The notes under the pieces were generated by a model. That model saw only the letters and a program-made list of their open reading frames with translations, was not told the DNA's origin and searched no databases. A program made the translations under genes and the position numbers. From assembly GCA_033980235.1 (NCBI GenBank), contig CM067075.1, positions 18,550,844-18,614,843 of the forward strand: a DNA stretch of 64,000 nucleotides, read 5' to 3'. This DNA is from Diadema setosum. Its lineage: Eukaryota > Echinodermata > Echinoidea > Diadematoida > Diadematidae. This document shows, piece after piece, positions 11,321 through 23,836 of the stretch (the first letter of the stretch is position 1; every line of letters starts with the position of its first letter).

Positions 11321-11701
11321 GTATGCTGCCTGCACAATCTGAAACTGAAGTTAGCCGTCTAAAACATGTGGCGAGTCTTTTTCGAGGTAACCGGGAGTCG
11401 GGACTCGGGAGCAAAAAGTAATGTAGGGCTACCAATACATTCTTGCATGAATAATTTTTAGATCGTACAAGACCACAGACAGCCTGACACATGCATACCA
11501 TATTTTCTCAATAACTGACTTCTTTCAACTTGCTACAGACGGTCATTGCACATTCAATGATGTTTAGCTCCTGCGTTGAGTCCCATTTGCATAATATTAC
11601 TTATTAGACAGCTAACTTCAGTTCTCTTCTATAGATTGTGCTGGCTATCTGTCGTGAAGAGTTGTTTGAAAGTAATATCGATATTGACACTTTCTGACAA
11701 T

Positions 11702-12207
11702 TTTCACCCCCGCCAAGGGAGGAGGTAACCGGTATGTTTTCATTTTCATTTGTTTGTTTGTTTGTTTGTTAGTTAGTTAGTTTGTCTGTGTGCAAAATAA
11801 CTCAAAAAGTAGTTAATGGATTTTGATGAAACTTGCAGGAAAGGTTAAGAATGATACAAGTAACAGATGATTAAATTTTGGTAGTGATTCAAGAATTTTT
11901 GGGGAATTTATGAAGGATTTTTGATATTTTGGTAGGTAGGGTCAATGAACTTGGGAGTTCAGGCTGCGCGTTTTTGAGGTTTGCATGCGCGCACTAAAGT
12001 GCGTGTTTAATTTCTGCTAGGGCGAGGCGCGCCATGCAGCTGAGGGTTTATGATGTGACAAAGGCTTCTATACTGGAAAATTGGGCGACTTTCAGCACAC
12101 AATGCTATAAGTACGTATGGGTGGAAATCACTGATATCTCTATGGAAGAACAACATCAGTGGTGGAATGCTTGGCGGGGTCTGCGCTCTCAGAGTGCTTC
12201 TCTAGTT
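11702..12207 (+). mobile_element. Helentron-like non-autonomous element, family C (CCCCGCCAAGG)
   Basis: Starts near TCACCCCCGCCAAGG, followed by a (TTTG)n tract (11751-11769). Near the 3' end is the complement CTTGGCGGGG (12171-12180), then a short hairpin GCGCTCT/AGAGTGC and CTAG (12202-12205). The body lacks a coding region. The plan matches families A, B and D although the sequence differs. Confidence 0.6.
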
Positions 12208-12528
12208 TTCTTTAAATTCATGTAATTGAAAATAAGCTGTCAAGTACAGATCCTGTCATTTTCCTGCAATTCAGATCAGTAGAATTTGAGATATGTACAG
12301 TAAGAACTGACATGGGATTCAATTTTAGCCTACACTATTACCTGCCTACTTTCATTTCATTCCCTGCCATTATATGCAGGTATGGATGTGTTTGTCAACA
12401 AATACCTGGTACCACAGAAATTAAGTAACAGTGAATTGAATTGTTAATATAGTGCATGAATAAAAATACAAAATGTCATGCTGCATTTAAAATTATAAAC
12501 CTAGTAAAATCGTATTATTGTGTAAGTA

Positions 12529-12529
<1 letters not shown>

Positions 12530-12565
<36 letters not shown>

Positions 12566-12574
12566 AAAAAAAAA
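12530..12574 (+). repeat. (AC)n microsatellite with A-run
   Basis: Fifteen AC units followed by a 14-base A-run. Confidence 0.95.
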
Positions 12575-12691
12575 TAAAATGAGGTATATCTACAGTGCAT
12601 AGGCCTATAGCTTGTTACAGTGAATTTCTCATCCTCTGCTGTGGATCCTTTTAAATGTGGCATTTAAATACTGTTGTTTCATTTGATCTGA

Positions 12692-12873
12692 TACAGCGCA
12701 CTCCCGTTAATAATGATATTCCAGTTACAACAAAATAAAAGTTCAGGCAGCAACATTATCCACTGTGTTTTTTTTTTTAAAATTTATTTATCTGTTCGGT
12801 TATAGTGAAATTTCAATATAAAGAAAGAAATCTGCTGGTCTCGAGGACTTTGTTGTAACGGGAGTCCACTGTA
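12692..12873. mobile_element. Tc1/mariner-type MITE (CAGYGCACTCCCGTT)
   Basis: 182 bp, left end TACAGCGCACTCCCGTTA, right end TAACGGGAGTCCACTGTA, flanked by TA. A second copy, interrupted by a family B element, lies at 50201-51362, and a right-end fragment at about 54440-54489. Confidence 0.75.
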
Positions 12874-13130
12874 CGAGGATATGACCAATGTTTGGTGTGC
12901 TTCCCTTTCATAAGGATAGAAAGACACTGTATAGTCTGTGTTTATACAACTGTAATGCCATTATGTGTTAATCCTCAAAATTCTCTAGACAATTTCAGGA
13001 AAAGGTCGTTTTCTTTCTTGTCTGTGAAATACAGTAGCATCTGAACATAGAACTGTGACAGTGAAGACGGCTTCATGAGGAGTCACCAGGAAAAGTCTTG
13101 AAAGGTTTAGCTGTTTACAAACTGTCCACA

Positions 13131-14607
13131 ATGTCAAAGCTACTTAACTCATTCCTTGGCAAGCTACGATCTCCAAACCAGCTGTCCCCTGATGTAACCA
13201 GCAACACACCGTGTCCCGAGTGGGCTGGAGCAGCTGATCAAGAAGAAGATGGGTTCCTGCTGGTCGGGGAGACAGAGAATGAGCGAAACACAGTTCTCCC
13301 ACCACACATGGTGAGAAGGAGTGAAAGCTGGCAGGGCAGTCCTCCTCCTTACCATACCCAAGTGAGTAGAAATATCATTGTGCGCATGTGTTTGTGTGTG
13401 TAGTGTATTTATAGTACTGGAAACTGGTAGTTATTGACTTTAATAATTCAAGGGTCTGTAGGGTGTGTCATCACTGGTGCATACCTTGTAGTTTTGAAGT
13501 AAATTTAAAGTAGACATTAATCAACAGACTTTATGAGACTCATCATGTCTAATTTTACTAATTGACACAAAGAATGGGAAAATGACATCTGTTCTATATT
13601 TGCTGCTTATGGCACACACTTTTTACTCCCAAACAAATATGAAACCAATGGTTGGTCACACAGTAGTGTCTTATAAATCCAACATTCACTTTCATATACA
13701 CATGTAGGGGCTTCGCTGCACTGTGTTGAAGAGTGAGCACACAGCATAAATCCCTTGTCATACAAGAGAGTGTTCACAGCAAAGAAGTAATGTCCAAGGT
13801 GCATTGGTCCATCTTGTAGCATTCCTCATTCCCTTGTACCAAATGTGATTGAGCAAACTTACAGGACAGTTGTGCCCTCTGGTATTGACCTGTATATTAT
13901 CTTAAGATATTGGGAGAACATGCTACACCAATCATACAATGACACTTTTCAATGACTTTATGAACTGTATGTCAGAGTTATCATTTTTATTTTGTCTCAC
14001 TATTCAGCAGGATGTCATTTTCCTTAACCCAAGAATTATGCACTTCATGTAATACAAATATGAGTCATATGGCAATGAATTTAATTTCAGACAAGATGTA
14101 GCAAAATCATATACTGACACAATGAGTTCTGATACACAAGTAAGCTTTAGTTGCAGATGGAAGTGTGTATACACTGTACATGTATTCACTTTGCAATGTA
14201 CATGTAAGTCTAATATGTATTGTTTCTATATATTTTAACTATCTTTGAATGTTCACTTCTTTACTTCTGGATGACAGGTCCAACAAAGAGCCAGCTATGA
14301 TCCCAGTTTGCTGACCAATCAAAGTGGGCATTGGTCAGCGATGATCCACCAGACAGAGACACTCAGCAGCCCATGTGTTACAGAAAGCACAGACTGTTCT
14401 CATCAACGTCACCAGAGCTATGCTGCTCTAATGATGGAGGATGTGCCATTCAAGCTGTCTGATCAGATGAACTGCATACAAATGCTCTCCAGAGACTCCT
14501 CATATTTTGGTATTCCCCAGTTGAGCAACTATAACCCAAGCAAGTACATTTATGACTTTGAATATGAGCACAGAATTATACGGGAATTGGACAGTGTTAG
14601 CGACTGA
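13131..14607 (+). CDS. UMAD1: UMAD1-like protein with UMA domain (two coding exons)
   Basis: Coding exons 13131-13361 (77 codons, phase 0) and 14278-14607 including the TGA stop join to a 186-residue protein. The donor GTGAGT is at 13362 and the acceptor is a pyrimidine-rich stretch ending in ACAG at 14277. The start ATG has A at -3 and gives a basic N-terminus (MSKLLNSFLGKLRS), then an acidic block EEDGFLLVGET (about 38-48), a low-complexity Ser/Thr/Gln linker, and a C-terminal UMA domain: EDVPFKL (131-137) and YDFEYEHRII (169-178). The DGF block and UMA pair match UMAD1, a small relative of UBAP1 and MVB12, whose UMA domain is linked to ESCRT-I binding and endosomal sorting. Human UMAD1 is shorter (about 137 residues). 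A likely acceptor at about 13031 suggests a separate 5' UTR exon upstream. UBAP1 or MVB12 are less likely because of the small size. No clear poly(A) signal was found close by. Confidence 0.82.
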
Positions 14608-14808
14608 AGACATAACTGTTCAAAATGATGTCACCCATAAATAATGAGTTCCCAGTGAAAAAAAAGAAGAACAAGAAAAAGCTCTGCATCATCATGGAGT
14701 GAAGTTTCTTAATATGGCAGCTGTCAGTTATTAACTTCAAGAATGTACCATTTCTAATTGTGTGCATGGTATTCTAATTCATTGCACCACACTGTCACAA
14801 AAAGAGTG

Positions 14809-15007
14809 TACTGTACGAGCTGAAATTTTCGCGTACAGATATTTTCGCGAATTGGTACTTCGAGGACATTTTCGCGTGTTGTTAATTTCGCGGTTGCGAG
14901 GGTCTTACTGAACTTACTTATTTGCGTGTTGTTATTTTCGCGATTCAAAGGCGATTCGCGAAATTCGCAAAAATAAAACCACCGCGAAAATTTCAGCTGA
15001 TACAGTA
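14809..15007. mobile_element. Palindromic MITE (TACTGTA...TTTTCGCG family), copy 1
   Basis: Ends TACTGTACGAGCTGAAATTT and its near complement with TACAGTA at 15001-15007. The interior is full of TTCGCGAAATT-like palindromes. Related ~210-bp copies are at 23259-23471 and 61159-61367. Confidence 0.75.
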
Positions 15008-15169
15008 TTTCCCTGCTAAGGGCTATATATATATACTGTATGTGCAGTATATGCCATATGGAACATTAGTGTGATACAGTATTATGTGAGTTGGGACTTG
15101 TGAGACATTTTTCTGCGAGTGGTAGCATTTGCGACTGAAAATCATATTGAGGGAATTAGAATGAAGTAC

Positions 15170-15770
15170 ACTGTATTACCACCTTGAGAAAATTGGCGAT
15201 TTCCCACCTTGGATACTTAATAGAAGAAAAATGTGCTGCCATGGTAACCACTCATTTTTGTATCAAATTGAACCATTTAATCTATGAAGGTGAAATTGGG
15301 TGTGTATGATGCTCTTTAAGTGTAGTTTGCAAAATGTCCTTTGTATTTGTATCGGACAATGCGTTGCCATGGTAACCGCATTTTTTTTTTTTTAATCCTG
15401 TGGAGTGAACTTCTTCCACAGTTTTCAAACAATTGAAACCAAATTTGGTAGGCATTATGGCCCTGAGGTATAGATGTGGAACACATAATTTTTTGTGTTT
15501 GTCACACAAACTGTTGCCATGGTAACCACAATTTTACCAAAACCTTGCAGATCGAATAACTTTTCCATCATTCAAGCAATTAAAGTCAAATTTAGTATGT
15601 ATCATGATCTAGAAGTGTAGTTTTGCAAGACACCAATGTGTTAGTAAAATGTGTTGCCATGGTAACCACTCATTTTTGTATCAAAATAAACCATTCAAGC
15701 TATGAAGGTCAAATTTGGTGTGTATGATGGTCGTTAAGTGTAGTGATGCTGAGGGAAAGCATGTTTCCAT
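15170..15770 (+). repeat. Degenerate ~140-bp tandem repeat carrying X-box motifs
   Basis: Four units, each with GTTGCCATGGTAAC or one mismatch, at 15235, 15363, 15513 and 15653. Neighbouring text such as CTCATTTTTGTATCAAA and GGTGTGTATGATG is repeated too. The 14-mer fits the RFX-factor X-box consensus. No ends or target duplication were found. Confidence 0.65.
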
Positions 15771-16423
15771 TTGCTGTAAGTTTTATACTCAGTGTCAACT
15801 CTGTAATTGTACAGTAAACTAAAATTATTCTGTTTCCAATTCGACAAATGCACAAACTTGATATTAACGTCATTGCCCTCATGACATCACATACTGTAAA
15901 GCAACACTAGGGGCGGGGGTATTAATAACCTTCAGTGATAATTCTAGTATTACACAAGGCATTTTTTTCCCCTTTTTTTTGTGAGTTATTAATTTCACCA
16001 ATAGGTCAATTCTCAAAATTCATGAAAATAGAGACATGATAAACTTGACTGCACTTACAGTTACTGGAATTATGTCAAGTACCTGTATTTGTAAAATAGA
16101 GTTTCTTTTCAAGTACTTTTACAAGCAAGGCTTCAGTTTAACAAACTTGTCTGTCTTCCACATTTAATCAATGGTTGAAAAAGTGCAGTAAAGTCTGATA
16201 TGTAAGGCATTATCTTACATATGATTGTCTTTATTTTTGATGGGTTTTTGGGGGAAGTGGAAACCAGAATACTTATGTGAGTATGATGTAGAGGATTGCT
16301 GCAGCACAATGCTTTCCAGTACAAGTACACTTGCAGTGTTGACAACTTATTGAGGATGACCTTTTAGGACTATGAAAATTGAGCTGTCTTGTTCAGTACA
16401 GGTTTCTTTTTCTCATCTCATAA
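15771..16423. other. Unassigned AT-rich stretch
   Basis: No gene, RNA or repeat recognised downstream of the UMAD1-like gene. Confidence 0.4.
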
Positions 16424-17709
16424 TTATGCCTCCGCCATGAAGTGGTGCCGGAGGCATTATGTTTTCGGGTTGTCCGTCCGTCCATACATCCGTATGTACG
16501 TCCGTCCGCATTCATTTACGCGATAACTTGAGTAATATTGACTGGAATTTTACCAAACTTGGTCCAAGTATAAAGTATGATGGGGCAATTACTTGATTAG
16601 ATTTTGGGTGAAATCGGCCGAAGGCCAAAGGTCAAGGTCAAATCATGAAATTCTATCTGTTTACGCGATAACTCAAGACTGGATCTAGCAAATTTCACCA
16701 AACTTTATCCGAGTATGATGTATGATAGGACAATTACTTGATTAGTTTTTAAGTGAAATCGGACAGAGGTCAGAGGTCAAAGATCAAGGTCAAATCCTAA
16801 AATTTATCTGTTTACGTGATAACTCAAAACTGGATGAAGCAGCTTTCACCAAACTTGGTCCAAGGATGATGGGGCAATTAGTTGAGTAGATTTTAGTGAC
16901 ATTGGCAAGTGGTCATGGTCAAATGCTAAAAATTTTGCTATTTCCCCCCATATCCATGCAATGCCTGAAGGTATTTTCTTGAAACTTAGTGTAGACATAG
17001 TACTGCATAAAGGTTCACCAGAGAGAGAGTTTGATGTCATAATGTCAAAGGTCAAAAGGTCAAAGGTTAGGTGAAAATGTTACAATTTCACTTTTCTCGC
17101 AAATGGTTCAATGTATCTTCATGGAACTTGGTACATACTCATGTACTGACTGGCAGGGATTATCTAGGGAATTTAGGGGTCATGGGTCAATAGTCAGGGG
17201 GTCAAAGGTCAAGGTCAACTCCTCAAAATTTTACTGTTTCCCTCATATACTAGTATGTGCAATGCTTGCATTATTATTTGTAAAACTTAATATACATGTA
17301 TTACCTAATGGAGATTCTCTTGGAAATTTCTAGCCAGAAGGTCAAAGGTCAAAGGTTAAGGGTCAAGGCCAGGTTTACATGAAAAAAAAAAAATTACTGT
17401 AATTACACTCTTTCTTCATGCCTTGAAAATTACTCAATGCATAAACTTATACAAGGGTCAGTCAGAAGTCAAGTAAAAATCCTCAATTCCCCAAATACAT
17501 GTACCTGCACTCTTTAATAGACAATTATAGCAAACCTAGTTCGAGGAAAGTGAACATTCAAAATACATTTCTGACAAACCTGTAATTTCAATATGTTGCC
17601 AAGTTATGTGAAACTGTTATCACACATTATGAAGACATTGCACTATACAACTATTGGGAGAATTATGCATCATGGCGGAGGCATCAGTCGCCATAGGGAC
17701 ATTTCTAGT
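16424..17709 (+). mobile_element. Helentron-like element, family A, copy 2
   Basis: Same layout as the copy at 9336: ATGCCTCCGCCATG hairpin, a short GTCC/GTAC tract (16473-16508), repeated units ending in GGTCAAAGGTCA, the complement TGGCGGAGGCAT, a degraded GTCGC hairpin and ATTTCTAG at about 17701-17708. The front units are of a different subtype (GCGATAACTCAAGACTGGA) from those of copy 1. Confidence 0.7.
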
Positions 17710-20700
17710 TTCCTGCTATAGCAATACTGTCTGAGTCACAAATCCTGTTTGAACATTGTCTCATATACACCACTAGTTTTACTTGGCTATGGGATGAAAT
17801 GATTTTTGCCCAAGTCCATTGCAATTATAAGAATCTCGTACGAGTCTTCATTAATTTGCAGTTACATCCCATACATTTACATCACTTTCTGGCAAACAGT
17901 CTGTTATCTTGCAGTCAAACATTGCCTTATGTGTTTATCCATATCCCATAAAATATGGTAATACATGTGTATTTCAAGGAAACCATTGACATGCTTATCT
18001 AGTGATGAATGCAAATGACAAGCATTGTCTGCCCAGTTTGATCTGCAGTAAACCTTGTGTGAGGTTGACATACATGGGACCGGAGAAAGTCTGACATTCA
18101 CTTACATGAATGTCACCTTTCAAAATAACAGAACGGCAAATTCAGAGTTTTAGAAGTGAAAGTGTCTGGATTTACAAAGTATGCCAAGCAATTGACACAA
18201 TTTTCCCATTTCGAATCAAATGATGACGTCATGACACGGGTGAGCTCATGTGTCAACTTTTAAAAGGGCATTGTACCGGTTTTTTATTTTTGTATATGTC
18301 GTTCTTTTAATTCTAAAAGACCCAGCGGTGCAAACAGAATCAAAATTTCATAACGATTAAGTCCGTAATTTAATGTTAAAAATGGAACTTTTTAGGTGAG
18401 AATTATGCTAATGAGCTGACGAGCCCGGATGTTATGATGTCACAGGTGCTCTTACTATTACTGATTACAAGTGCTCGCATACGCGTGCGTTAATTCGTAT
18501 CGAGTAGCAGACGACGCTTAGGCCTAATTTAGCTAGCAGGCGGCGCTTGTGTACTGTTCTATCCATGTAGATATCTCAAATTTCACTAAACCAAATCGCA
18601 CCAAAATTACAGGATATACTTCATAGCATGTTTCAAAGTATTCTCTTATATTTGAACGAAATCAGTAATCGAGAAGTATCAATATTGACGTCGACTTTCA
18701 AGTCGTCACTCAAAAAAAACTCACTCTTCGCGAGAGATCTTGGCGAACGCAAGATGCACAATCTAGAACTGAAGTTAGCCGACTAGTACTGTGTGAACGG
18801 GGAATTTACGCGAGAACTAAACTCAAAAGTGTAATGATTTTTGCGACTTGTGTGATATAGGAACTACATTTTTCATTCAACTTACCACAAATAATTTGTA
18901 AATTTATTTATTGCCCCCGATTACTTGAAAGATTCGTCTCATGATATTAAATGGCTAACTTCAGTCTGTGCGTGCGCAGCAGGTAGGTAGGGCCTGGCCG
19001 CAATCACTCGTGTTTAGTCGTAGAGCAGATTATTTTTAGCGACGCCGACAGGAAAGTCGACATCTATGCTTACGCTTCCCGACATGTGATTTGTTTCCAA
19101 TTAACGTGAGCTGTTGGATATGAATCATAAAGTATTTCCTGTGAGTTTGGTGCCATTTGGCAAGGTGAATTTTGAGATATCTACATGGATACGAAAGTAC
19201 GCTAGCACTATACCTACACCAGCGCTGGGATCCCGAAGCCGCGATACTGTGTTAGAATCTACGTGGTCAGGCCACTCTTCCGAGATATGCGTCCTAGTAG
19301 GCCTACTGAAACAAACTGTTAGATCTAACATTAGTCCTTGGTGTAAATAACACCACTATGAGATTTATCTCGACTACAAAACATCGGAAATCCATAAAGT
19401 AGATACCTTACCTGAAAAATCCAGCACAGGAACAACAGTGCCTGCAGGACAAGGGTCCAGATCTAGATCTGGAGTCTGGACTTTCGTCTGGACTTTCTTC
19501 AAGTTCTGGCAGCAGGGGTATGTAACGTTACGCTGTGTCTTATTAGCGCTGTGCACATAGGGCCTACAGCTGCAATGTCGACGGTGAGCGAGTGTAGGGG
19601 CTACTCATCAAAACTTGGACTGCCACGTAGAACCTACTCCTTGACTGCTCAGTAGTCCTAGTCCTAGTTGTAGTATTTCAGAGTCTATGTGTACTGGGTA
19701 CCGTTTTCATCTTACTAAGCGTAAATCGTGCGTGCCGTTGAAGAGAGTCTATAAACAGCTATCTACATTTGGATTAAGATTCACTCAGCCCTCATCTACG
19801 TTAGATAGTTTGAACTGGCGAACCATAACCCGTATCGCTCGATCATGCTCATCAATGCGTAACGTTACTTACACACAGTCTTCTATGGGCAGCACGTTCG
19901 GATAACGATGCCAATTTCATTTTGCATATCTGGAATTTCCCCACAAGTTTTATCTAAATAAAAAGCTGTTGAAGAGATTGCTTTTAAAGATTAATAGATA
20001 TTGTTTAACATGTTTATTACAGCTCCATATTGCAATTATACTAAATAACAGCTTTTGCAGTACATTGTACTTCGTGTGAGATTTCATCAGTAAATTGGCA
20101 TTATGTAGTTCGTCTTGCTAATGTCGGAGTTGTGCACCAAGAGCACCTGTGACGTAGGCCAAATTGTGTGGATCGTTCCATGGCTTGCTCGTTTTCATTT
20201 TTTTCAAAAAATCATTACAGGCTTATCCTGGGTTTTACAATCCTCTCTTTCCAGTAGTAGGCATCAAAAAATGTAGATTAGAATTATCAGACAATTAGAA
20301 AATGTCAGTACAGTTTTCTTTTAAAAGTTAAATCACTACCAAAACAATGTACAGGACAAATGACCAACATTCTCAGAAAACTGAGAGGCATAACATTGCT
20401 AACAAATTCAAATAATTTAGTAATCATACTGCCAAATGTGCAAATGATAAACAGTAGTACAAGTTGAAGTAACCTCTTACCACAAATTGGCAAGGGGATG
20501 AATGCAAAACAATGATGTATTAAAAGTGTGTTATTAGACTGCTCAAACCCACATTCAATCAATAACAATGTACCTCTCTAATTGTAATGAAGAATTTTGT
20601 TTCCCTATTTGTGAAAAGCTACAGATACTTAGCCTGTAGCCATCATAAAGTAACACAATGTGCTTCTAGCAGATGCAATTCTTCTCATGCAAAAACTTGA

Positions 20701-20803
20701 TTTTATAAAATATGCATACATTCGTTGTTGTTTTTTTATTCATTGGTGCCCTCAGAGGGAAAAAAATCTCAGTACTAACATATACAACATACATGTATAT
20801 TAA
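17710..20803. other. Long unassigned stretch, partly CpG-containing
   Basis: No exon, RNA or transposon ends were recognised over about 3.1 kb. 18230-19560 has more CpG and pieces such as TTCGCGAGAGATC, but no reading frame with a domain. A small perfect palindrome, CCAGATCTAGATCTGG, lies at about 19457-19472. The stretch could hold regulatory sequence or an exon I cannot see. Confidence 0.35.
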
Positions 20804-21099
20804 ATGGGTTAGTCAAATACCGGTTAGTGATTGGCTAAACACAGTCACGTGATGGAGGTACATTCATTGCGAACATTCTTGTTATGTTCTCCCATGAGAA
20901 AACATTTTCACGTAACAAATACCTGCGCGCACAGTGAATTTGGCTCTGCGCGAGCTAGCGCGATCGAGTGCGTTGTGCGCGTGCTGGACCTTAAAGCTAA
21001 GCGTACCATGATGGTGTCAAAGGTACGGTGATGTACGGTTTGATGCGCCACTTTCAGAGCGTGAAATCAATTGATAATGATGGTATTTGACTAACCCAT
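20804..21099. mobile_element. MITE with ATGGGTTAGTCAAATACC ends
   Basis: Left end 20804-20821 and right end GTATTTGACTAACCCAT (21083-21099) are inverted repeats around about 260 bp. The interior is CpG-rich (GCGCGAGCTAGCGCGATCG) and unlike its surroundings. Confidence 0.65.
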
Positions 21100-21110
21100 A
21101 TAATATAACA

Positions 21111-21287
21111 GATGATGACTTTTGTTGTCGGGAATATACCAAACGTTCGACCCTCAGGGTTTGAAATGCTATTTCGGGAGGCTATAAGTCCCTCGACTTC
21201 GTCTCGGGACTTATAACCTCCCTCAATAGCATTTCAAACCCTTCGGGTGGAACATTCGGTATGTTCCCTTACCCGCCAGTCATCATC
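21111..21287. repeat. 177-bp near-complete hairpin
   Basis: Left arm from GATGATGACT and right arm ending AGTCATCATC pair over about 80 bp with few gaps, with loop TCGACTTCGTCTCG near 21193. It lies 11 bp from the MITE just upstream. It could be a foldback MITE; no target duplication was seen. Confidence 0.75.
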
Positions 21288-21588
21288 TATATAATGTCAT
21301 TGTAATAAAGTATGTGTAAATGGCTACCATGGTGTGCAATGTTCTTTACATGGGTGTAATCCTCATTGGACAGAAATATCTTTAAAACTTTTAACAAGCA
21401 GATACAATTTGTATTTTCAAGTTGATTTTGAAATAAAAGAAAATGGTTAAGAATTCAGTGCCTTCACACTCGCATTGGTAGAATTTATCAAATCTTGATT
21501 TTGTTACTTCCCATCAATGGGTGATATTTTCTCTCTCTCTCTCGTTATACATATATGTGTGTTTGTGTACATGTATATATATATACAC

Positions 21589-22402
21589 AGTTTGACCTTT
21601 GGCCATGTCGGGACCGGCGCTCATCCGAATAAGCGAATTGGCCGGATATGGAAAACACAATGTTATAAATAGCTGCCGTCCAAGCTGCCGTCCCAGTGCA
21701 CTGGCAGCTAGGCAGGTAGCGTACCCCGCAACAGTGGTGTAATTTATGCTAGCCTGCGCAAAATTGTAGTGCCTTCTTCACAAAAATAAAGTATATCTTT
21801 ATGTGAAAATCAATCATGTTTTACCTCATTAGATATAGAGAAACCTATCATGCACATCTTATGAAATTAGGGAAATAGATCCATGAAAAGATGTTAAAGG
21901 GATCGTACAGTTTTGATTGAGACCTCATTTCAGGTTTCTAACATTTTTTGGTGATATGAGAAACTTCTTATGAAATATGAAAGAGCATGTAATTCTGTGA
22001 GGAATTCAATGTTTATTTGATGAAAATTGGTTTTGAAATGGCTGAGATATCCAAAACAGAGCGATTCTAATAAAGTGTGGGACCCACACTTTAGTACGAT
22101 CGCTTTGTTTTACTTTGTTTTTGGCTGTTTCAGTCATTCCAAACCCGATTTTCATCAATTAAACTTTGAATTCCTCTTAAAATGGTATGCTCTGTACTAT
22201 ATCATAAGTGTTTTCTTGGTATCTCGCAAAAAGTTAAAAGCCCAATTCTCATCTCCACCAATACTGTACCATCCCTTTAAAGTCACTGTTTTTTTCTCAA
22301 TTTTTGGATTTAAAAAAAGAAGAAAGTTCTTCACTGCGTGAACACATCCGGATAATACAGATTTCCGGATTAAAGGAGGCCGGATAATCGAGGTCGAACT
22401 GT
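21589..22402. mobile_element. pogo/Tigger-like non-autonomous element
   Basis: Left end CAGTTTGACCT with ATCCGAATAAGCG downstream, right end CCGGATAATCGAGGTCGAACTG followed by TA. The CAGTTNGACCTCGATTATCCGG form is typical of pogo/Tigger termini. No transposase ORF. A palindromic element at 21894-22281 has inserted into it. Confidence 0.65.
21894..22281. mobile_element. Palindromic MITE (TTAAAGGGAT ends)
   Basis: Ends TTAAAGGGATCGTACAG and CTGTACCATCCCTTTAA. The arms stay partly complementary to the middle near 22085. It sits inside a pogo/Tigger-like element. The element at 42930-43554 has similar TTAAAGGG termini. Confidence 0.7.
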
Positions 22403-23258
22403 ATTATACATATTTATGTTCCAAACATTTTATTTGACCCACAAATTGGCAGTAATACAATGTAGTAGTAGTGGAAAGAATATCACGATAGAGGAATGCA
22501 TTAAAAGCCAACTGGTATAATATATTAAAGATCACAATTTTCGGGGGCCTCCCTCTTCATCAGGGATGAAAAAGTTATCTTCACAGTAATACATGTATTA
22601 ACAATGGTATTGATATCCTATTAGCTTGTGCGATCTCAGTATAACCAAAGCAATAAAAAAAAAAAACCCCCAACAACATACACATGCCAAGTTCTGCCCT
22701 TATGAGAGTGACATACTTGACATCATAATGGAGATGATCTCACAGTGAGACAGCTCACACTGCACAAAGGATCAGAATGAGACAATGAAAACAATAGAAG
22801 CGTCATGAATAAATGGCAATGAAGTGATGTAATCTGTAGTGTGCATGTATATATTACACAGGAGAGAAGAGGGAAGGGAGGGTAGAAAGAAAGGAGAGAA
22901 AGAGAATTAAGAAGTAGGGGGGTGAGGAAAATGCCGTACATGTGGTACTAGTAATTTGCCAAGACCAAGTACGCTGCTCAGTGTAATAATATGAAGACCT
23001 AGATTACAGTGAAATTAGCAATGGTAGCAAGACAGATGGATTATCAGAAGAATACGTATGGGCTGAGCCAGGAAAGATCTTTGTTTATGCCCATTTCAAA
23101 ACTGCGGTTCCGAACACTGGATCACTGTTCTGCCCAATTCCTGTCTTCAGCTGATTTGTATCGACCACCGAAGATGCATACTTTCTTTGTGCTAGTACTA
23201 CGTATACAACGTAGCAGTGGTAAGATGTGCTACTGTGATGGCATGTCTTTCTAGCATA
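22403..23258. other. Unassigned stretch
   Basis: No supported gene. The frame at 23009-23254 gives 81 residues without a recognisable domain and without both splice sites, so it is not called. Confidence 0.35.
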
Positions 23259-23471
23259 TACTGTAAAAGTGGATATTTTCGTGCGACAAATTTTTTGTGC
23301 TGGCCAGGTAAGAAGAGTTTCGCATGTTTTTAATTCCGCGGAGTCAAGACATCAACTACTGGAACACATAGCAAGTGGAAATTTTTGCGTGCTTTTATTT
23401 TTGCGCTGGTTTCTGGTTACGCGAAATGCGCGAAAAATTTCGACACCACGAAAATTTTCACTTTTACAGTA
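23259..23471. mobile_element. Palindromic MITE (TACTGTA family), copy 2
   Basis: Starts TACTGTAAAAGTGGATATTT and ends with its complement at 23449-23471; the interior is rich in TTTCGCG-type motifs. Same family as 14809 and 61159. Confidence 0.75.
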
Positions 23472-23836
23472 GTTCAAATAGTGCATTTACAGATGTTTAC
23501 ATGTGTGTGTATGTGTGTGGAGAGAGTTTGAGTTTCCAGACCCCAGAACATGTGAATGTAGGCCCACCTTTACCAAGTATATGTACATTGTACAGCTACA
23601 TTTGTTTCATTATTCAACTATTTAACATTTTAAACACTGGGAGGTGAATTCATCGGATAGATAATTTGAGAGTACTTGCAAATTTAGACCAAAATACAAG
23701 TACAGTAATAGGAAAAAAATGACTAAATCATACAAATACAAAGTAAGCAACAGATGTATCTACAACACATTAGAACAGTTCATTTGTATGGATAATTCAT
23801 ATGATTTGAAGTTAACTTTTTATTTCAATACAAAAC

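Noticed and set aside
19114..19905. Frames of 60-78 codons in the CpG-richer stretch
   Set aside because: No domain, no splice pattern, frames on both strands overlap.
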